From Microbacterium sp. LWH13-1.2 (GTDB lineage: Bacteria; Actinomycetota; Actinomycetes; Actinomycetales; Microbacteriaceae): DNA of 64,000 nt. This document shows positions 28,725-39,468 of this stretch, piece after piece; position 1 is the stretch's first letter, and every line of letters starts with the position of its first letter. The stretch is taken from the NCBI RefSeq assembly GCF_038397735.1, contig NZ_CP151635.1, positions 868,001-932,000 of the forward strand, in the 5' to 3' direction. A model generated the notes under the pieces. That model searched no databases. It was given only the letters and a program-made list of their open reading frames with translations, and had not been told where the DNA came from. Both the position numbers and the translations under genes were made by a program.

Positions 28725-29753
28725 TCAGCTCTGGACCTGATCGACGTAGTGCCGGCCCTCGACTTCGAGGCTCGCGGCGTCGGCATCCACCATGATCTGG
28801 GCGAGACGCGGGGTGAGCACCTTCGGCTCCCAGCCGAGGAGGTCCTTCGCGCGGCCGAAGTCGCCGACGAGCGCGTCTACCTCGGTCGGGCGCAGGTAGC
28901 GCTCATCGAACTTCACGTACTTCTCCCAGTCGAGGCCGACGTGCTCGAACGAGAACTGCAGGAAGTCCTTGACCGTGTACGCCGTGTTCGTGGCGAGGAC
29001 GTAGTCGGTGGGCTCGTCGTGCTGAAGCATGCGCCACATGCCCTCGACGTACTCGGGAGCGTATCCCCAGTCTCGGACCGAGTCGAGGTTGCCGAGGTAC
29101 AGCTCGTCCTGAAGACCGGCCGCGATGCGCGCGACGGCGCGCGTGATCTTGCGCGTCACGAAGGTGCCGCCACGGCGGGGCGACTCGTGGTTGAACAGGA
29201 TGCCGTTGACCGCGAAGAGGTCGTACGCTTCGCGGTAGTTACGCGTGATCCAGTAGGAGTAGACCTTGGCGACGCCGTAGGGCGAGCGCGGATAGAACGG
29301 CGTCTCCTCGTTCTGGGGCGGAGGCGTCGCGCCGAACATCTCGGAGCTGGATGCCTGGTAGAAACGGCAGTCCACGTGAGCCGCGCGGATGGCCTCGAGC
29401 AGTCGCGTCGTAGCGAGACCGGTGACGTCGCCTGTGTACTCAGGCTCGTCGAAGCTCACGCGCACGTGCGACTGCGCTGCGAGGTTGTAGACCTCGTGCG
29501 GCTGGATCTCGTTCAGCAGCGTCACCAGACGCGATCCGTCCGCGAGGTCTGCGAAATGCAGGAAGAGCCTGTGGTTCTCGGACTGCGCCGGCTGGTAGAT
29601 GTGGTCGATTCGCTGCGTGTTGAAAGAAGACGATCGGCGGATCAAGCCGTGCACCTCGTACCCCTTGGAGAGGAGAAGCTCGGCGAGATAGCTGCCGTCC
29701 TGTCCAGTGATTCCGGTGATGAGTGCGCGCTTCGTCGCAGTCGTTTCGCTCAT
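28725..29753 (-). CDS. gmd: GDP-mannose 4,6-dehydratase
   Basis: 342 residues. [13 protein letters not shown] is the NADP loop, [11 protein letters not shown] the Gmd-specific Arg/Ser loop, QASSSEMFG the active-site strand and [10 protein letters not shown] the Tyr/Lys pair. [19 protein letters not shown] is diagnostic of Gmd. It makes GDP-4-keto-6-deoxymannose, the common precursor of fucose, colitose and perosamine. The start at 29753 follows CAGGAG; an ATG at 29801 is in frame but lacks family support. It heads the gmd, colC-like, colD-like operon. Confidence 0.96.
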   Translation of the reverse strand: MSETTATKRALITGITGQDGSYLAELLLSKGYEVHGLIRRSSSFNTQRIDHIYQPAQSENHRLFLHFADLADGSRLVTLLNEIQPHEVYNLAAQSHVRVSFDEPEYTGDVTGLATTRLLEAIRAAHVDCRFYQASSSEMFGATPPPQNEETPFYPRSPYGVAKVYSYWITRNYREAYDLFAVNGILFNHESPRRGGTFVTRKITRAVARIAAGLQDELYLGNLDSVRDWGYAPEYVEGMWRMLQHDEPTDYVLATNTAYTVKDFLQFSFEHVGLDWEKYVKFDERYLRPTEVDALVGDFGRAKDLLGWEPKVLTPRLAQIMVDADAASLEVEGRHYVDQVQS

Positions 29754-29858
29754 TGTGAAGGGCTCCTGGTTCGGGAGGACGGTGGGGCTTGACGGCCGCA
29801 CGACAGTCTACCGGAGGGGTTTCGCGACTGTGGCTGATGTGGGCGTGGCGGTGAGGGT

Positions 29859-31091
29859 CTAGTCGGTGCTGACGCCGCGACCGAGGAGGGTGAAGAGGTG
29901 CACGGCGAGTCCCACCACCACGGGCAGGATCAGCGCGATCCCGACCTTCAGATGGAGCTCGAGAGGAACGAGCAGACAGGCGACGGTGAGCACCGCCGCC
30001 AGAACCCAGCCGATCAGATTGACGGTGTGCCGCCGCGCGGCGACGAGAGCGGGACCGGTGACGCACATCATCGCCACCAGTCCGGCACTGAGGACAATGA
30101 CCGCCATCATCATGGAGTCGATCTGGAATTTGCCGGCCGAGACGAGCACGATGATCGGCGGGCCGATGAATGCCGCCAGAACCGCCAGGACGGAGATGAT
30201 CCCGCTGGCGATCAGCAGCAACCGAGCCACGGTCTTCCGATCGATTCCCGCCCGCTCTCGGAACACGGCCGATATGAGGAAGCTCTGGAGAGCTATGACA
30301 GGGATCACGATCGGCGCGCGAGAGAGCGTGATCGCCAGGATCACCGCTCCGATCGCCGACGCCTGTTCGGAACTTCCCGTCAAACCGATGAGCAGCGGCA
30401 GACCGCTGATCATCGCTCCCATGCAGATCGCGGCACCCACCGTGCTCGTCACATTCCTCGCGAGGGCCGGGAAGGTGACGTCCAGCGCGAACTTGCCGAC
30501 GACGTGACGACGAACAGCGATCCAGACGACTGCCGCGGTGAGGCCGAACGGGAACGCTATCCCGAAGGCAATGACGACGCTCGGCAGCTGCAATGCGAAG
30601 GCGACGGTCAGTGCGATGGCGCGAATCACAGCGTCGAGGATGGTCAGCATCGCGACGGCGCGCCAGAGACTGAGGCCGTACATCACCCCGCTCAGCACGG
30701 CGATCAGGAGATAGCCGGCGAGGGCGATGCACAGAGCGGCGGCGAGCGCCCAGGCGGACCCCGGGAGCACGGATGACGCGAGCGTGAATCCGAGGACGAT
30801 GCCCACGACCATGATGACGCCCGCTGCGGCGATCGTGAACGTGCGCAGCACGGTGTTCGGAGCATGCGCGGTAGAGGGGCGCGCCGCACGCGTCACCTCC
30901 TGCTGGACGCCGGACATGGCCGAGACGCAGAGGTAGACAGCAGACCAGAGGACCGAGAAGGTGACGTACGACGCCTCCTGCTCAAGGAGAACCGGTGCGA
31001 GGAGCTGGATGACGTAGCCGAGGATCCCCGCGATCACAGTCGCGAAGAGGATCCACCGCAGTCCTCCGGCGGTGGATTCAGTCTTCGTCAT
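29859..31091 (-). CDS. Putative lipid-linked oligosaccharide flippase (MATE/Wzx-like)
   Basis: 410 residues with about twelve membrane helices and few charges within them, the size and pattern of small Wzx/MurJ-type flippases. No catalytic motif is visible. It would move a lipid-linked sugar or repeat unit across the membrane, alongside the polyprenyl-phosphate glycosyltransferase at 31449. ATG at 31091 overlaps the end of the DUF2304 gene by 14 bases. The next gene, gmd, starts 105 bases downstream and may have its own promoter. Confidence 0.7.
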   Translation of the reverse strand: MTKTESTAGGLRWILFATVIAGILGYVIQLLAPVLLEQEASYVTFSVLWSAVYLCVSAMSGVQQEVTRAARPSTAHAPNTVLRTFTIAAAGVIMVVGIVLGFTLASSVLPGSAWALAAALCIALAGYLLIAVLSGVMYGLSLWRAVAMLTILDAVIRAIALTVAFALQLPSVVIAFGIAFPFGLTAAVVWIAVRRHVVGKFALDVTFPALARNVTSTVGAAICMGAMISGLPLLIGLTGSSEQASAIGAVILAITLSRAPIVIPVIALQSFLISAVFRERAGIDRKTVARLLLIASGIISVLAVLAAFIGPPIIVLVSAGKFQIDSMMMAVIVLSAGLVAMMCVTGPALVAARRHTVNLIGWVLAAVLTVACLLVPLELHLKVGIALILPVVVGLAVHLFTLLGRGVSTD

Positions 31092-31448
31092 CGGTGACGT
31101 CGGCCTGCGCCTGCGCAGCGCGGATCTCTTCGACATCCGTGCGCAGGATCGCGACTTCTTCTGCCACACGGCGAACTTCGTCCTCCGCCTGGGACAACTC
31201 CCATGACAGGTGCAGCGTGACACCGACGAGCAGGAAGATGGCCAACGAGAAGATCAGGTTGGACGGTATCTCCACGCCGAGCACATCGGCCAAGCCGACG
31301 AGCAGCCCGGGGAACAGAGCGAGCACGAGGATGGCGACACCGACGAGCAGCCACAGCACGGCGTACTTCTCTCGCAGCTGCCGGCGCAGCAGCAGGGAGA
31401 CGATGAGCACCATGACCACCAGCGCGAAGATGATGCCTACGGCGACGA

Positions 31449-31452
<4 letters not shown>
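31078..31452 (-). CDS. DUF2304 small membrane protein
   Basis: 124 residues. Two or three hydrophobic helices (residues about 1-20, 32-50 and 62-80) precede an acidic coiled coil (SQAEDEVRRVAEEVAILRTD). DUF2304 proteins commonly follow DPM1-like glycosyltransferases and may anchor them (inference from family context). The GTG start at 31452 has GGAGG 7 bases upstream and overlaps the glycosyltransferase stop (GTGA). It is easily missed, because a longer reading frame runs through the same codons. Confidence 0.8.
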
Positions 31453-33462
<2,010 letters not shown>

Positions 33463-33472
33463 ACTCGACCCT

Positions 33473-34291
33473 ATGAGTCACGCTGCTGTCGGGGCGCCCG
33501 GGACGCCCCGGCGCTATCTGCATTCCCTGTGGCTGCTGTCGGCCCGAGACCTCAAGGTGCGGTACTCGACGAGCTTCCTCGGATACCTGTGGTCGGTGCT
33601 GGATCCGCTCGTGATGAGCGCGATCTACTGGTTCGTCTTCACGCAGATCTTCCATCGTGATGTCGGCGAGGAGCCGTACATCGTGTTCCTCATCAGCGCG
33701 CTCCTGCCGTGGGTGTGGTTCAACTCCTCGGTGTCGGACTTCACGAGAGCCTTCAAGAAGGACTCCCGGCTGGTCCGCTCCACGGCCATCCCTCGTTCGA
33801 TCTGGGTGAACCGCATCGTTCTCAGCAAGGGCATGGAGTATCTGTTCTCCCTGCCGGTGCTGGCCGCGTTCGTCATCATCAACCTGCTCGTCGAGCAGAA
33901 CCCGGCGAACACCGTCCAGGTCGGGTGGGGCATCCTCTGGATGCCGGTCGCGATGATCCTTCAGACCGTCCTGCTCGTGGGACTCGGTCTACTCGTCGCG
34001 CCGCTGTGCGTCCTCTACGTCGACCTGGAGCGGACGACCGCTCTGATCCTGCGAGCGATGTTCTACGCAACCCCGATCATCTACAACGTCACGGATCTGC
34101 CGGGGATGTTCCAGACCCTCGGAGCCTTCAACCCGCTCGCCGGGATCTTCATGCTCTACCGCATGCCCTTCTTCCCCGATCAGTGGAACCTCTTCACCCT
34201 GCTGATCAGCATCGGCATGACTCTCGTGATCCTGGCCCTCGGGATCTGGACGTTCCGCTCGCTGGAGCGACCCGTGCTGAAGGAGCTGTGA
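33473..34291 (+). CDS. ABC-2 glycan exporter permease (second system, galactan/teichoic type)
   Basis: 272 residues. LLSARDLKVRYSTSFLGYLWSVLDPL is the Wzm/TagG N-terminal signature, followed by about six membrane helices. It lies 10 bases after glf and overlaps the ATPase start (TGATG). Together these resemble the mycobacterial galactan exporter beside GlfT1 (Rv3781/Rv3783 arrangement, from memory). The likely cargo is a galactofuranose-containing lipid-linked glycan. Confidence 0.9.
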   Translation: MSHAAVGAPGTPRRYLHSLWLLSARDLKVRYSTSFLGYLWSVLDPLVMSAIYWFVFTQIFHRDVGEEPYIVFLISALLPWVWFNSSVSDFTRAFKKDSRLVRSTAIPRSIWVNRIVLSKGMEYLFSLPVLAAFVIINLLVEQNPANTVQVGWGILWMPVAMILQTVLLVGLGLLVAPLCVLYVDLERTTALILRAMFYATPIIYNVTDLPGMFQTLGAFNPLAGIFMLYRMPFFPDQWNLFTLLISIGMTLVILALGIWTFRSLERPVLKEL

Positions 34292-35028
34292 TGTCGAACG
34301 CCATAGAGGTGAAGGGGCTCGGGGTCCACTTCCGCCGCAACCGCCGCGGACGACGCAGCTTCAAGGATCTGTTCGCCGGAGCATCCCGGCGCTCGCGCCC
34401 GGGTGAGTTCTGGGCGCTGCGCGACGTCTCGTTCACCGTGCAGCAGGGGGAGTCGATCGGCGTGGTCGGTCGCAACGGCCAGGGCAAGTCCACGCTGCTG
34501 CGTCTCGTCGCGAAGGTCCTGCTGTCCGACGAGGGGACGGTGACGGTGAACGGGGGAGTCGCCCCGCTGATCGAGATCACCGGCGGTTTCGTCGGCGATC
34601 TGACGGTACGAGAGAACGTACGACTGACGGCCGGCCTTCACGGCATGTCGCGCGACGAGGTCTCGCGTCGATACGACGACATCATCGAGTTCGCCGAGCT
34701 CGCCGGTTTCGAGGACACTCCCTACAAGCACCTCTCGAACGGCATGAAGGTGCGGCTCGCGTTCTCCGTCGTCTCGCAGCTCGACGAGCCGATCCTGCTC
34801 GTCGACGAGGTTCTCGCAGTGGGAGACAAGGCCTTCCGCGAGAAGTGCTACAAGCGCATCGACGAGCTGCTCGCCGAGGGGCGCACGCTGTTCTTCGTCA
34901 GCCACAACGAGCGCGATCTCCGCCGTTTCTGCACGCGCGGCCTCTACCTCGACAAGGGCACCCTCGTGCTCGATGCGCCGATCGCCGAGGTGCTCGACCG
35001 CTACAACAAGGACTACAACGCCGGCTGA
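34291..35028 (+). CDS. ABC glycan exporter ATPase (TagH/Rv3781-like, no C-terminal domain)
   Basis: 245 residues. Walker A is GRNGQGKST (60-68), the signature is LSNGMKVRLAFSV and Walker B is LLVDEVLAVGDK. The protein ends right after the nucleotide-binding domain, so it lacks the glycan-recognition domain present in the Wzt at 12275. ATG at 34291 shares a base with the permease stop. The stop is 19 bases from the next converging gene. Confidence 0.92.
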   Translation: MSNAIEVKGLGVHFRRNRRGRRSFKDLFAGASRRSRPGEFWALRDVSFTVQQGESIGVVGRNGQGKSTLLRLVAKVLLSDEGTVTVNGGVAPLIEITGGFVGDLTVRENVRLTAGLHGMSRDEVSRRYDDIIEFAELAGFEDTPYKHLSNGMKVRLAFSVVSQLDEPILLVDEVLAVGDKAFREKCYKRIDELLAEGRTLFFVSHNERDLRRFCTRGLYLDKGTLVLDAPIAEVLDRYNKDYNAG

Positions 35029-35047
35029 GCCCGGCGGCAGCGATGCA

Positions 35048-35608
35048 TCAGGCTGCGACGAGGTCGGTCAGCACGTGCAGCGAGGTGCGTGCCGCATCGA
35101 CCGCGCTCGTCGTGTCGGATCCCTCGCTCGCTGCGGTCTTCAGATCGGCGAGCTTCTGGGCGTAGTCGGCCACTCCGTCACTCCACTCCGTCGCGATCGA
35201 CGACGGCGGCAGAATGTCGGAAAGACGCTGTGCGTCCTCCTGCAGCGTCTCGACGACCTGCACGGCATCCGGGCCGCTGTTGGCTGCGGCGATGTCGAGG
35301 CCGCGCTCGGCGTCCTCCAGCCAGAAGCCGACCTGGTCGCGGAACGTGTCGATGGAGGGATCCACCGGCTCGGGTGCGGTGGTCACCGGCGGATCGGTCG
35401 GATCGCCAGGCATGCTCTCTGATGGTGACGGTGATCCGCCGGCACCGGGCTCCGGGGACTCGCCCCGAGGCAGGAGGAAGAACAGCAGCACGCCGACGAC
35501 GACGAGGCCGGCAACGATGAGTGTCACGATGAGCGCGATGCGACCGCGGTTGCTCTGCTGGGGTTCCATCGGGGCCCAGCGGGCATCAGGCTGCTGTTCG
35601 TCGGTCAT
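35048..35608 (-). CDS. Membrane-anchored extracytoplasmic protein of unknown function
   Basis: 186 residues. A cytoplasmic stretch of about 22 residues precedes one membrane helix (RIALIVTLIVAGLVVVGVLLF). After it comes a Ser/Pro/Gly-rich linker and then an acidic helical domain of about 110 residues. I do not recognise a family. The ATG at 35608 is chosen because GGAGG, inside the end of the upstream glycosyltransferase, lies 9 bases before it; an ATG at 35617 is too close to that site. It is last in the GlfT1-like operon, so a role in galactan export or placement is possible. Confidence 0.65.
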   Translation of the reverse strand: MTDEQQPDARWAPMEPQQSNRGRIALIVTLIVAGLVVVGVLLFFLLPRGESPEPGAGGSPSPSESMPGDPTDPPVTTAPEPVDPSIDTFRDQVGFWLEDAERGLDIAAANSGPDAVQVVETLQEDAQRLSDILPPSSIATEWSDGVADYAQKLADLKTAASEGSDTTSAVDAARTSLHVLTDLVAA

Positions 35609-35613
35609 GCCGG

Positions 35614-36570
35614 TCATTCCTCCAGTGCGGGCATCGGCTTCCAGGAGCGGTCGCGGCCGAGCTTGCCGCCCTCCTTGAGCCCACGGAACAGATTGCTCGT
35701 TCCCCGCACCGTCCGCTCGACGAACAGCAGGCGGATGAGCTCCTTCGCGAACGTCATCGACGTTCCGAGACCGAAGAGCACCGGGTTGTAGTTGTCGTGG
35801 ATGCGGTAGTACTGCTTGATGTACGCACGGTTGCGCATGATGTAGAAGCGGTAGGCGTTGCTCGACGCGTTCATGTGGCGGATGCCCATGTCCCACTGCT
35901 TGATCTCGCGGGTGCGCCGCAGAACGAACTCATCGACGATCACCGCCGTGGTCTTACGGGAGGCGAGCCACCCGTACATCTGGTCGTCCCAGTAGATGAA
36001 GAAGCGGTGGTCGGGCAGGCCGATCTGCGTCACGATCGAGCGGTGGATGAACATGCCCTCGAAGCATCCGCTGTTCATCTCCTTGTAGCCCGAGGCGTCG
36101 AACCCCGAGGGAGCGAAGGGGATCGGGATTCCCATGCGCTCGGCGATCCGGTACTGCCAGTAGAACTCGCTGCCGTCGTAGTCGTAGCGGCGTCCCTGGA
36201 TGCTCTTGAAGCGAGGAGCCCACTTGCCCATCTTCGCGAGACCGTCGGGGACGACCTCCACGTCGTCGTCCATCATCCAGATCCACTCGGATCCGATCTC
36301 GTAGGCCGTGCGCATCCCCTCGCTGAAGCCGCCGGATCCGCCGGTGTTGGTCTCGAGTCGACGGTAGACGAGCTCGGTGCCCAGGCGCGGGTGGAACGAC
36401 TCCACGACGTCGGTGGTGTCGTCGGACGAGGCGTTGTCGATGATCACGACGTGGCCGGGCTTCGGCTCCATCGCGGTGATGCTCTCGAGCAGACCGGTCA
36501 GCAGGTGCGATCGGTTGAAGGTGACGATGACGATCGTCGCGGACGCCGGGTCGAAGGGGGCGTGTGTCAC
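35614..36570 (-). CDS. GT2 glycosyltransferase, GlfT1/rhamnosyltransferase-like
   Basis: 318 residues. IVIVTFNRSHLLTGLLESI, IDNASSDDTT, ETNTGGSGGFSEGM and WMMDDDVEV (DDD metal site) are typical of the GlfT1/rhamnosyl class. FIYWDDQMYGWL holds the likely catalytic acidic residues. Beside glf and an Rv3781/Rv3783-like exporter, it may add the first galactofuranose residues to a lipid carrier (inference). The GTG start at 36570 has GGAG 10 bases upstream. A -10-like TAGTGT lies on the minus strand at 36623-36628. Confidence 0.82.
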   Translation of the reverse strand: MTHAPFDPASATIVIVTFNRSHLLTGLLESITAMEPKPGHVVIIDNASSDDTTDVVESFHPRLGTELVYRRLETNTGGSGGFSEGMRTAYEIGSEWIWMMDDDVEVVPDGLAKMGKWAPRFKSIQGRRYDYDGSEFYWQYRIAERMGIPIPFAPSGFDASGYKEMNSGCFEGMFIHRSIVTQIGLPDHRFFIYWDDQMYGWLASRKTTAVIVDEFVLRRTREIKQWDMGIRHMNASSNAYRFYIMRNRAYIKQYYRIHDNYNPVLFGLGTSMTFAKELIRLLFVERTVRGTSNLFRGLKEGGKLGRDRSWKPMPALEE

Positions 36571-36670
36571 GAGGTGATTTCTCCGGTGGCTGGGTGCCCG
36601 CAGGGCGCCGCGAGCAGATCCCACACTACCCGGAAGACCTGCGGAAACCCCCGAGGGCGCGTCGGTGCGC

Positions 36671-37969
36671 TCAGGCCTGAGGGCGCAGCGTCGGGATCGC
36701 GCCCGTGTGCGCCGCGTCGATGCTCTCTCGCCACGACCGTGTCTGGCCCGCGCGCAGGGCGCACAGCACCAGCATGAACCACCCGGCGCCGACCAGGGTG
36801 AAGCTCTCGAACATCGACTCCACGGCGAGCGTGACCAGCATCAGAGGCGTCCATGCGTACACGACGGAGCGCCGCACGCTCGCGACGAGCCAGGAGCGGA
36901 TGGTGGCGATGCCGCCGAACAACAGGAAGAGCACGAGTCCTGCTGCGCCCAGCTGCAGCATCACGTCGAAGTACGCGTTGAGCGCGCTCTGATGGTGGTC
37001 GTCGAGCAGGAAGTTGATGTAGGTGAACGGATACTCTCCGCGTGCCCAGGATCCGAACCAGCCCCACCCCTCGACCGGCTTGAGGGCGACGAAGTCGAGG
37101 ATCGTGTTCCACAGGGTCGCTCTGGACGAGAAGTCGGACCCCGCATCGAGCAGCGCGATGATGACGTGCCGAAGAGCGAATGCCGCGGCCAGCGCCAGCG
37201 CGACGAGCACACCGAGCACCCATTGCACGAGCGTCCTTCGTTCGGCGGGTGCATGTCGCACGATCGTGAGCGCCACGGCGACGACGCCGACGGCCGCAGC
37301 GAGGACGAGCACCATGGGAGAGGAGGAGAAGAAGGCGAGGAGGCCAGCCAACGCGATCGACGGGATCGCGATGCGTGCGGTCAGGGACTGCGACCGCCAC
37401 TCGACGACGAACGTGATCAGCGCGATCACGGTGACGAAGCCGAGCATGTTGCGGCTGCCGAAGAGGCCCTGCACGGGCCCGCCGACCGCCAGCTGCCCCT
37501 GGATCCCGAGGAAGGTGAACGGGGTGTCCAGCAGCACACCCGAGAGGATCTCGAGGGCGAGAGAGACGATCAGGAGCAGTCGCAGCGTGTCGCCGAGCGC
37601 CCGAACGGTCTGCAGCGTGTCGCGGATGTGTCCCACCGTGATGGCGAGGAACGCGAAGCCGAAAAGCTCCATCCATCCGAGTGCGGTGTCAGACCTGTCG
37701 GTCGACCACAGGACGCTGACGGCCGCCCAGACGAGGAATGCCAGCAGCGACGACGGCGCGATCCGGAGCAGGGAGAGCTCTTCGCGTCGCACCCACAGGA
37801 TGCAGGCGCCGAGCGCGCAGAGCACGCCGATGACGGTGGCGAGCGTCACCGGCGACGCCGCGCGCTCTATCGTGAAGGCCGCGAAGACCGCCGTCAGCAC
37901 GGCGACCGTGTAGGCCCGAGCGAACTCGGCCGAGCCGAGCAGATCCGTCACACGGCGTCCGAAGGTCAC
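36671..37969 (-). CDS. O-antigen ligase/polymerase-like membrane protein (copy 2)
   Basis: 432 residues, ten or more membrane helices. The large extracytoplasmic loop with RATLWNTILDFVALKPVEGWGWFGS and DDHHQSALNAYFDVMLQLG is the Wzy_C/WaaL-type signature, including the conserved Arg and His. It should link or polymerise lipid-linked glycans outside the membrane. GTG at 37969 overlaps the stop of the upstream paralogue (GTGA). Confidence 0.85.
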   Translation of the reverse strand: MTFGRRVTDLLGSAEFARAYTVAVLTAVFAAFTIERAASPVTLATVIGVLCALGACILWVRREELSLLRIAPSSLLAFLVWAAVSVLWSTDRSDTALGWMELFGFAFLAITVGHIRDTLQTVRALGDTLRLLLIVSLALEILSGVLLDTPFTFLGIQGQLAVGGPVQGLFGSRNMLGFVTVIALITFVVEWRSQSLTARIAIPSIALAGLLAFFSSSPMVLVLAAAVGVVAVALTIVRHAPAERRTLVQWVLGVLVALALAAAFALRHVIIALLDAGSDFSSRATLWNTILDFVALKPVEGWGWFGSWARGEYPFTYINFLLDDHHQSALNAYFDVMLQLGAAGLVLFLLFGGIATIRSWLVASVRRSVVYAWTPLMLVTLAVESMFESFTLVGAGWFMLVLCALRAGQTRSWRESIDAAHTGAIPTLRPQA

Positions 37970-39381
37970 GGAACCCGCCGACTTCTCTCGCCGCGCTCGA
38001 TCACTCGCTCGCGCTCGCCGACCCCGACGAGCGGTACGGCCTTGATCTTGAACGACAGCAGCACGAGCAGCATCCAACCCCACAGCATGATGGGCGTCGA
38101 CTCCGTGAGTCCCTGCACGAGCAGGACGACGGTGAAGAGGCTCGGCAGCAGGGTGACAGCCGAGTACGGGCGGTCGGATTGCAGATCCCACCGCGGCCGG
38201 TCGATGGCGAAGAACCAGGAGCGCCACAGCAGGCCGAGGTAGGCGAGTGCGACCAGAACCAGTCCGAGCACGCCCAGCTGCATCAGCACGTCGAGCCACA
38301 TGTTGTGCGCGTGGAACACCGTGATCCCGTGGTCTTCGATCCACCCGGCGAACGCGGGGTCGAACGGCACCCAGGGGCTCGAGAAACCATTGCCGAAGAG
38401 CGGATGCTGGGCCGCGCGCTCGAGGACCTTCTCCCAGATCTTGTCGGAGCGGCCCGTCAGATCCGCACTGCGACCGAGCAGAGCGAACAGCGGCTCGCGC
38501 AGCAGCCATGCAGCGGTGCCGATGACCGCGGCGCCGCCGATGAAGAGCACGTAGAGCCTGGTGCGTCCGCCGGGCGTCTTCGTTCGGCGCATCAGCAGGG
38601 CGACGACGAGCACGACTCCCGCCGCGGCCGCACAGGCGTATGCAGTGGCGGACCCGGCCCTGAGCAGGAAGTACGCGGCGAGCAGGGCCCAGAGCGCGAG
38701 CGTCGTCCGCCAGCGCGTGCGTGCAGCGAACAGCACTCCGAAGGTGAGGATCGCGAACAGGCAGATGATCGCGAGCAGGTTGGAGTTGCCTACGATGCCC
38801 TGGATGCGGCCGCCGTCGAGCAGGTTGCCACGCACCCAGTACCAGTGCGCGTTCGTCTCTCCCTCGGGGCGCACGAAGAAGTTCGGCAGGATCGGTCCGT
38901 GCACGACGAGAGCCACCCACAGCTCGATCGCGAGCGACAGGCCGAGGATCCACTTGAACGCCGAAGCGAGGGCCCGAACGATCTCGTGCCAGGTGAGGAC
39001 GTGCACGATGAACAGCGCGTTCACAGTCACTGTCGCCAGCAGCACCCAGGTGATGATCGTGGCCCCGGGCCACTGCGACCAGGTGACCGAGAGCAGCGCG
39101 ACGACGGTGTACGCCGTCGCAGCCCAGGGCAGACGCCGCCAGGCGAAGGGGTGCGGGCGTCTGCGGGCGATCATCGGGACGCCGATGCCGAGCGTGGCGA
39201 GCAGGAACACGACCAGCGTGATCGCTGCGCCGATCTCTCCCAGCAGGTTGTACACCGCCGAGTGCGCGAACGTCACGAACAGGACGAGGATGATGTATCC
39301 GCGCAGCAGAAGATGCCCCGTCGACTCGCGCTCGGGCGCGGTGGGCGGGGCGGCCACCGGATGCTTCGTGTAGTGCGCCAT
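37966..39381 (-). CDS. O-antigen ligase/polymerase-like membrane protein (copy 1)
   Basis: 471 residues, about eleven helices. The loop has RSDKIWEKVLERAAQHPLFGNG and ITVFHAHNMWLDVLMQLG, with the Arg and His of the Wzy_C/WaaL family. The arrangement matches the next gene, so the pair arose by tandem duplication and then diverged. ATG at 39381 faces manA across 87 bases. A ligase plus polymerase division of labour is possible. Confidence 0.87.
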   Translation of the reverse strand: MAHYTKHPVAAPPTAPERESTGHLLLRGYIILVLFVTFAHSAVYNLLGEIGAAITLVVFLLATLGIGVPMIARRRPHPFAWRRLPWAATAYTVVALLSVTWSQWPGATIITWVLLATVTVNALFIVHVLTWHEIVRALASAFKWILGLSLAIELWVALVVHGPILPNFFVRPEGETNAHWYWVRGNLLDGGRIQGIVGNSNLLAIICLFAILTFGVLFAARTRWRTTLALWALLAAYFLLRAGSATAYACAAAAGVVLVVALLMRRTKTPGGRTRLYVLFIGGAAVIGTAAWLLREPLFALLGRSADLTGRSDKIWEKVLERAAQHPLFGNGFSSPWVPFDPAFAGWIEDHGITVFHAHNMWLDVLMQLGVLGLVLVALAYLGLLWRSWFFAIDRPRWDLQSDRPYSAVTLLPSLFTVVLLVQGLTESTPIMLWGWMLLVLLSFKIKAVPLVGVGERERVIERGERSRRVP

Positions 39382-39431
39382 CGCGTTCAGGCTACAGCGC
39401 GCAGCTCGCAGAGCACCTGAGCGTCGCGCTC

Positions 39432-39460
39432 GTGGCACGGCGGGTTCCGGTGCCAATACT
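39432..39460 (+). promoter_or_regulatory. Putative manA promoter
   Basis: GTGGCA (39432-39437) and AATACT (39455-39460), 17 bases apart, each four or five of six to consensus. Transcription would begin about 2 bases before the manA ATG, which would make the transcript almost leaderless. Confidence 0.4.
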
Positions 39461-39468
39461 CTGGTGGC

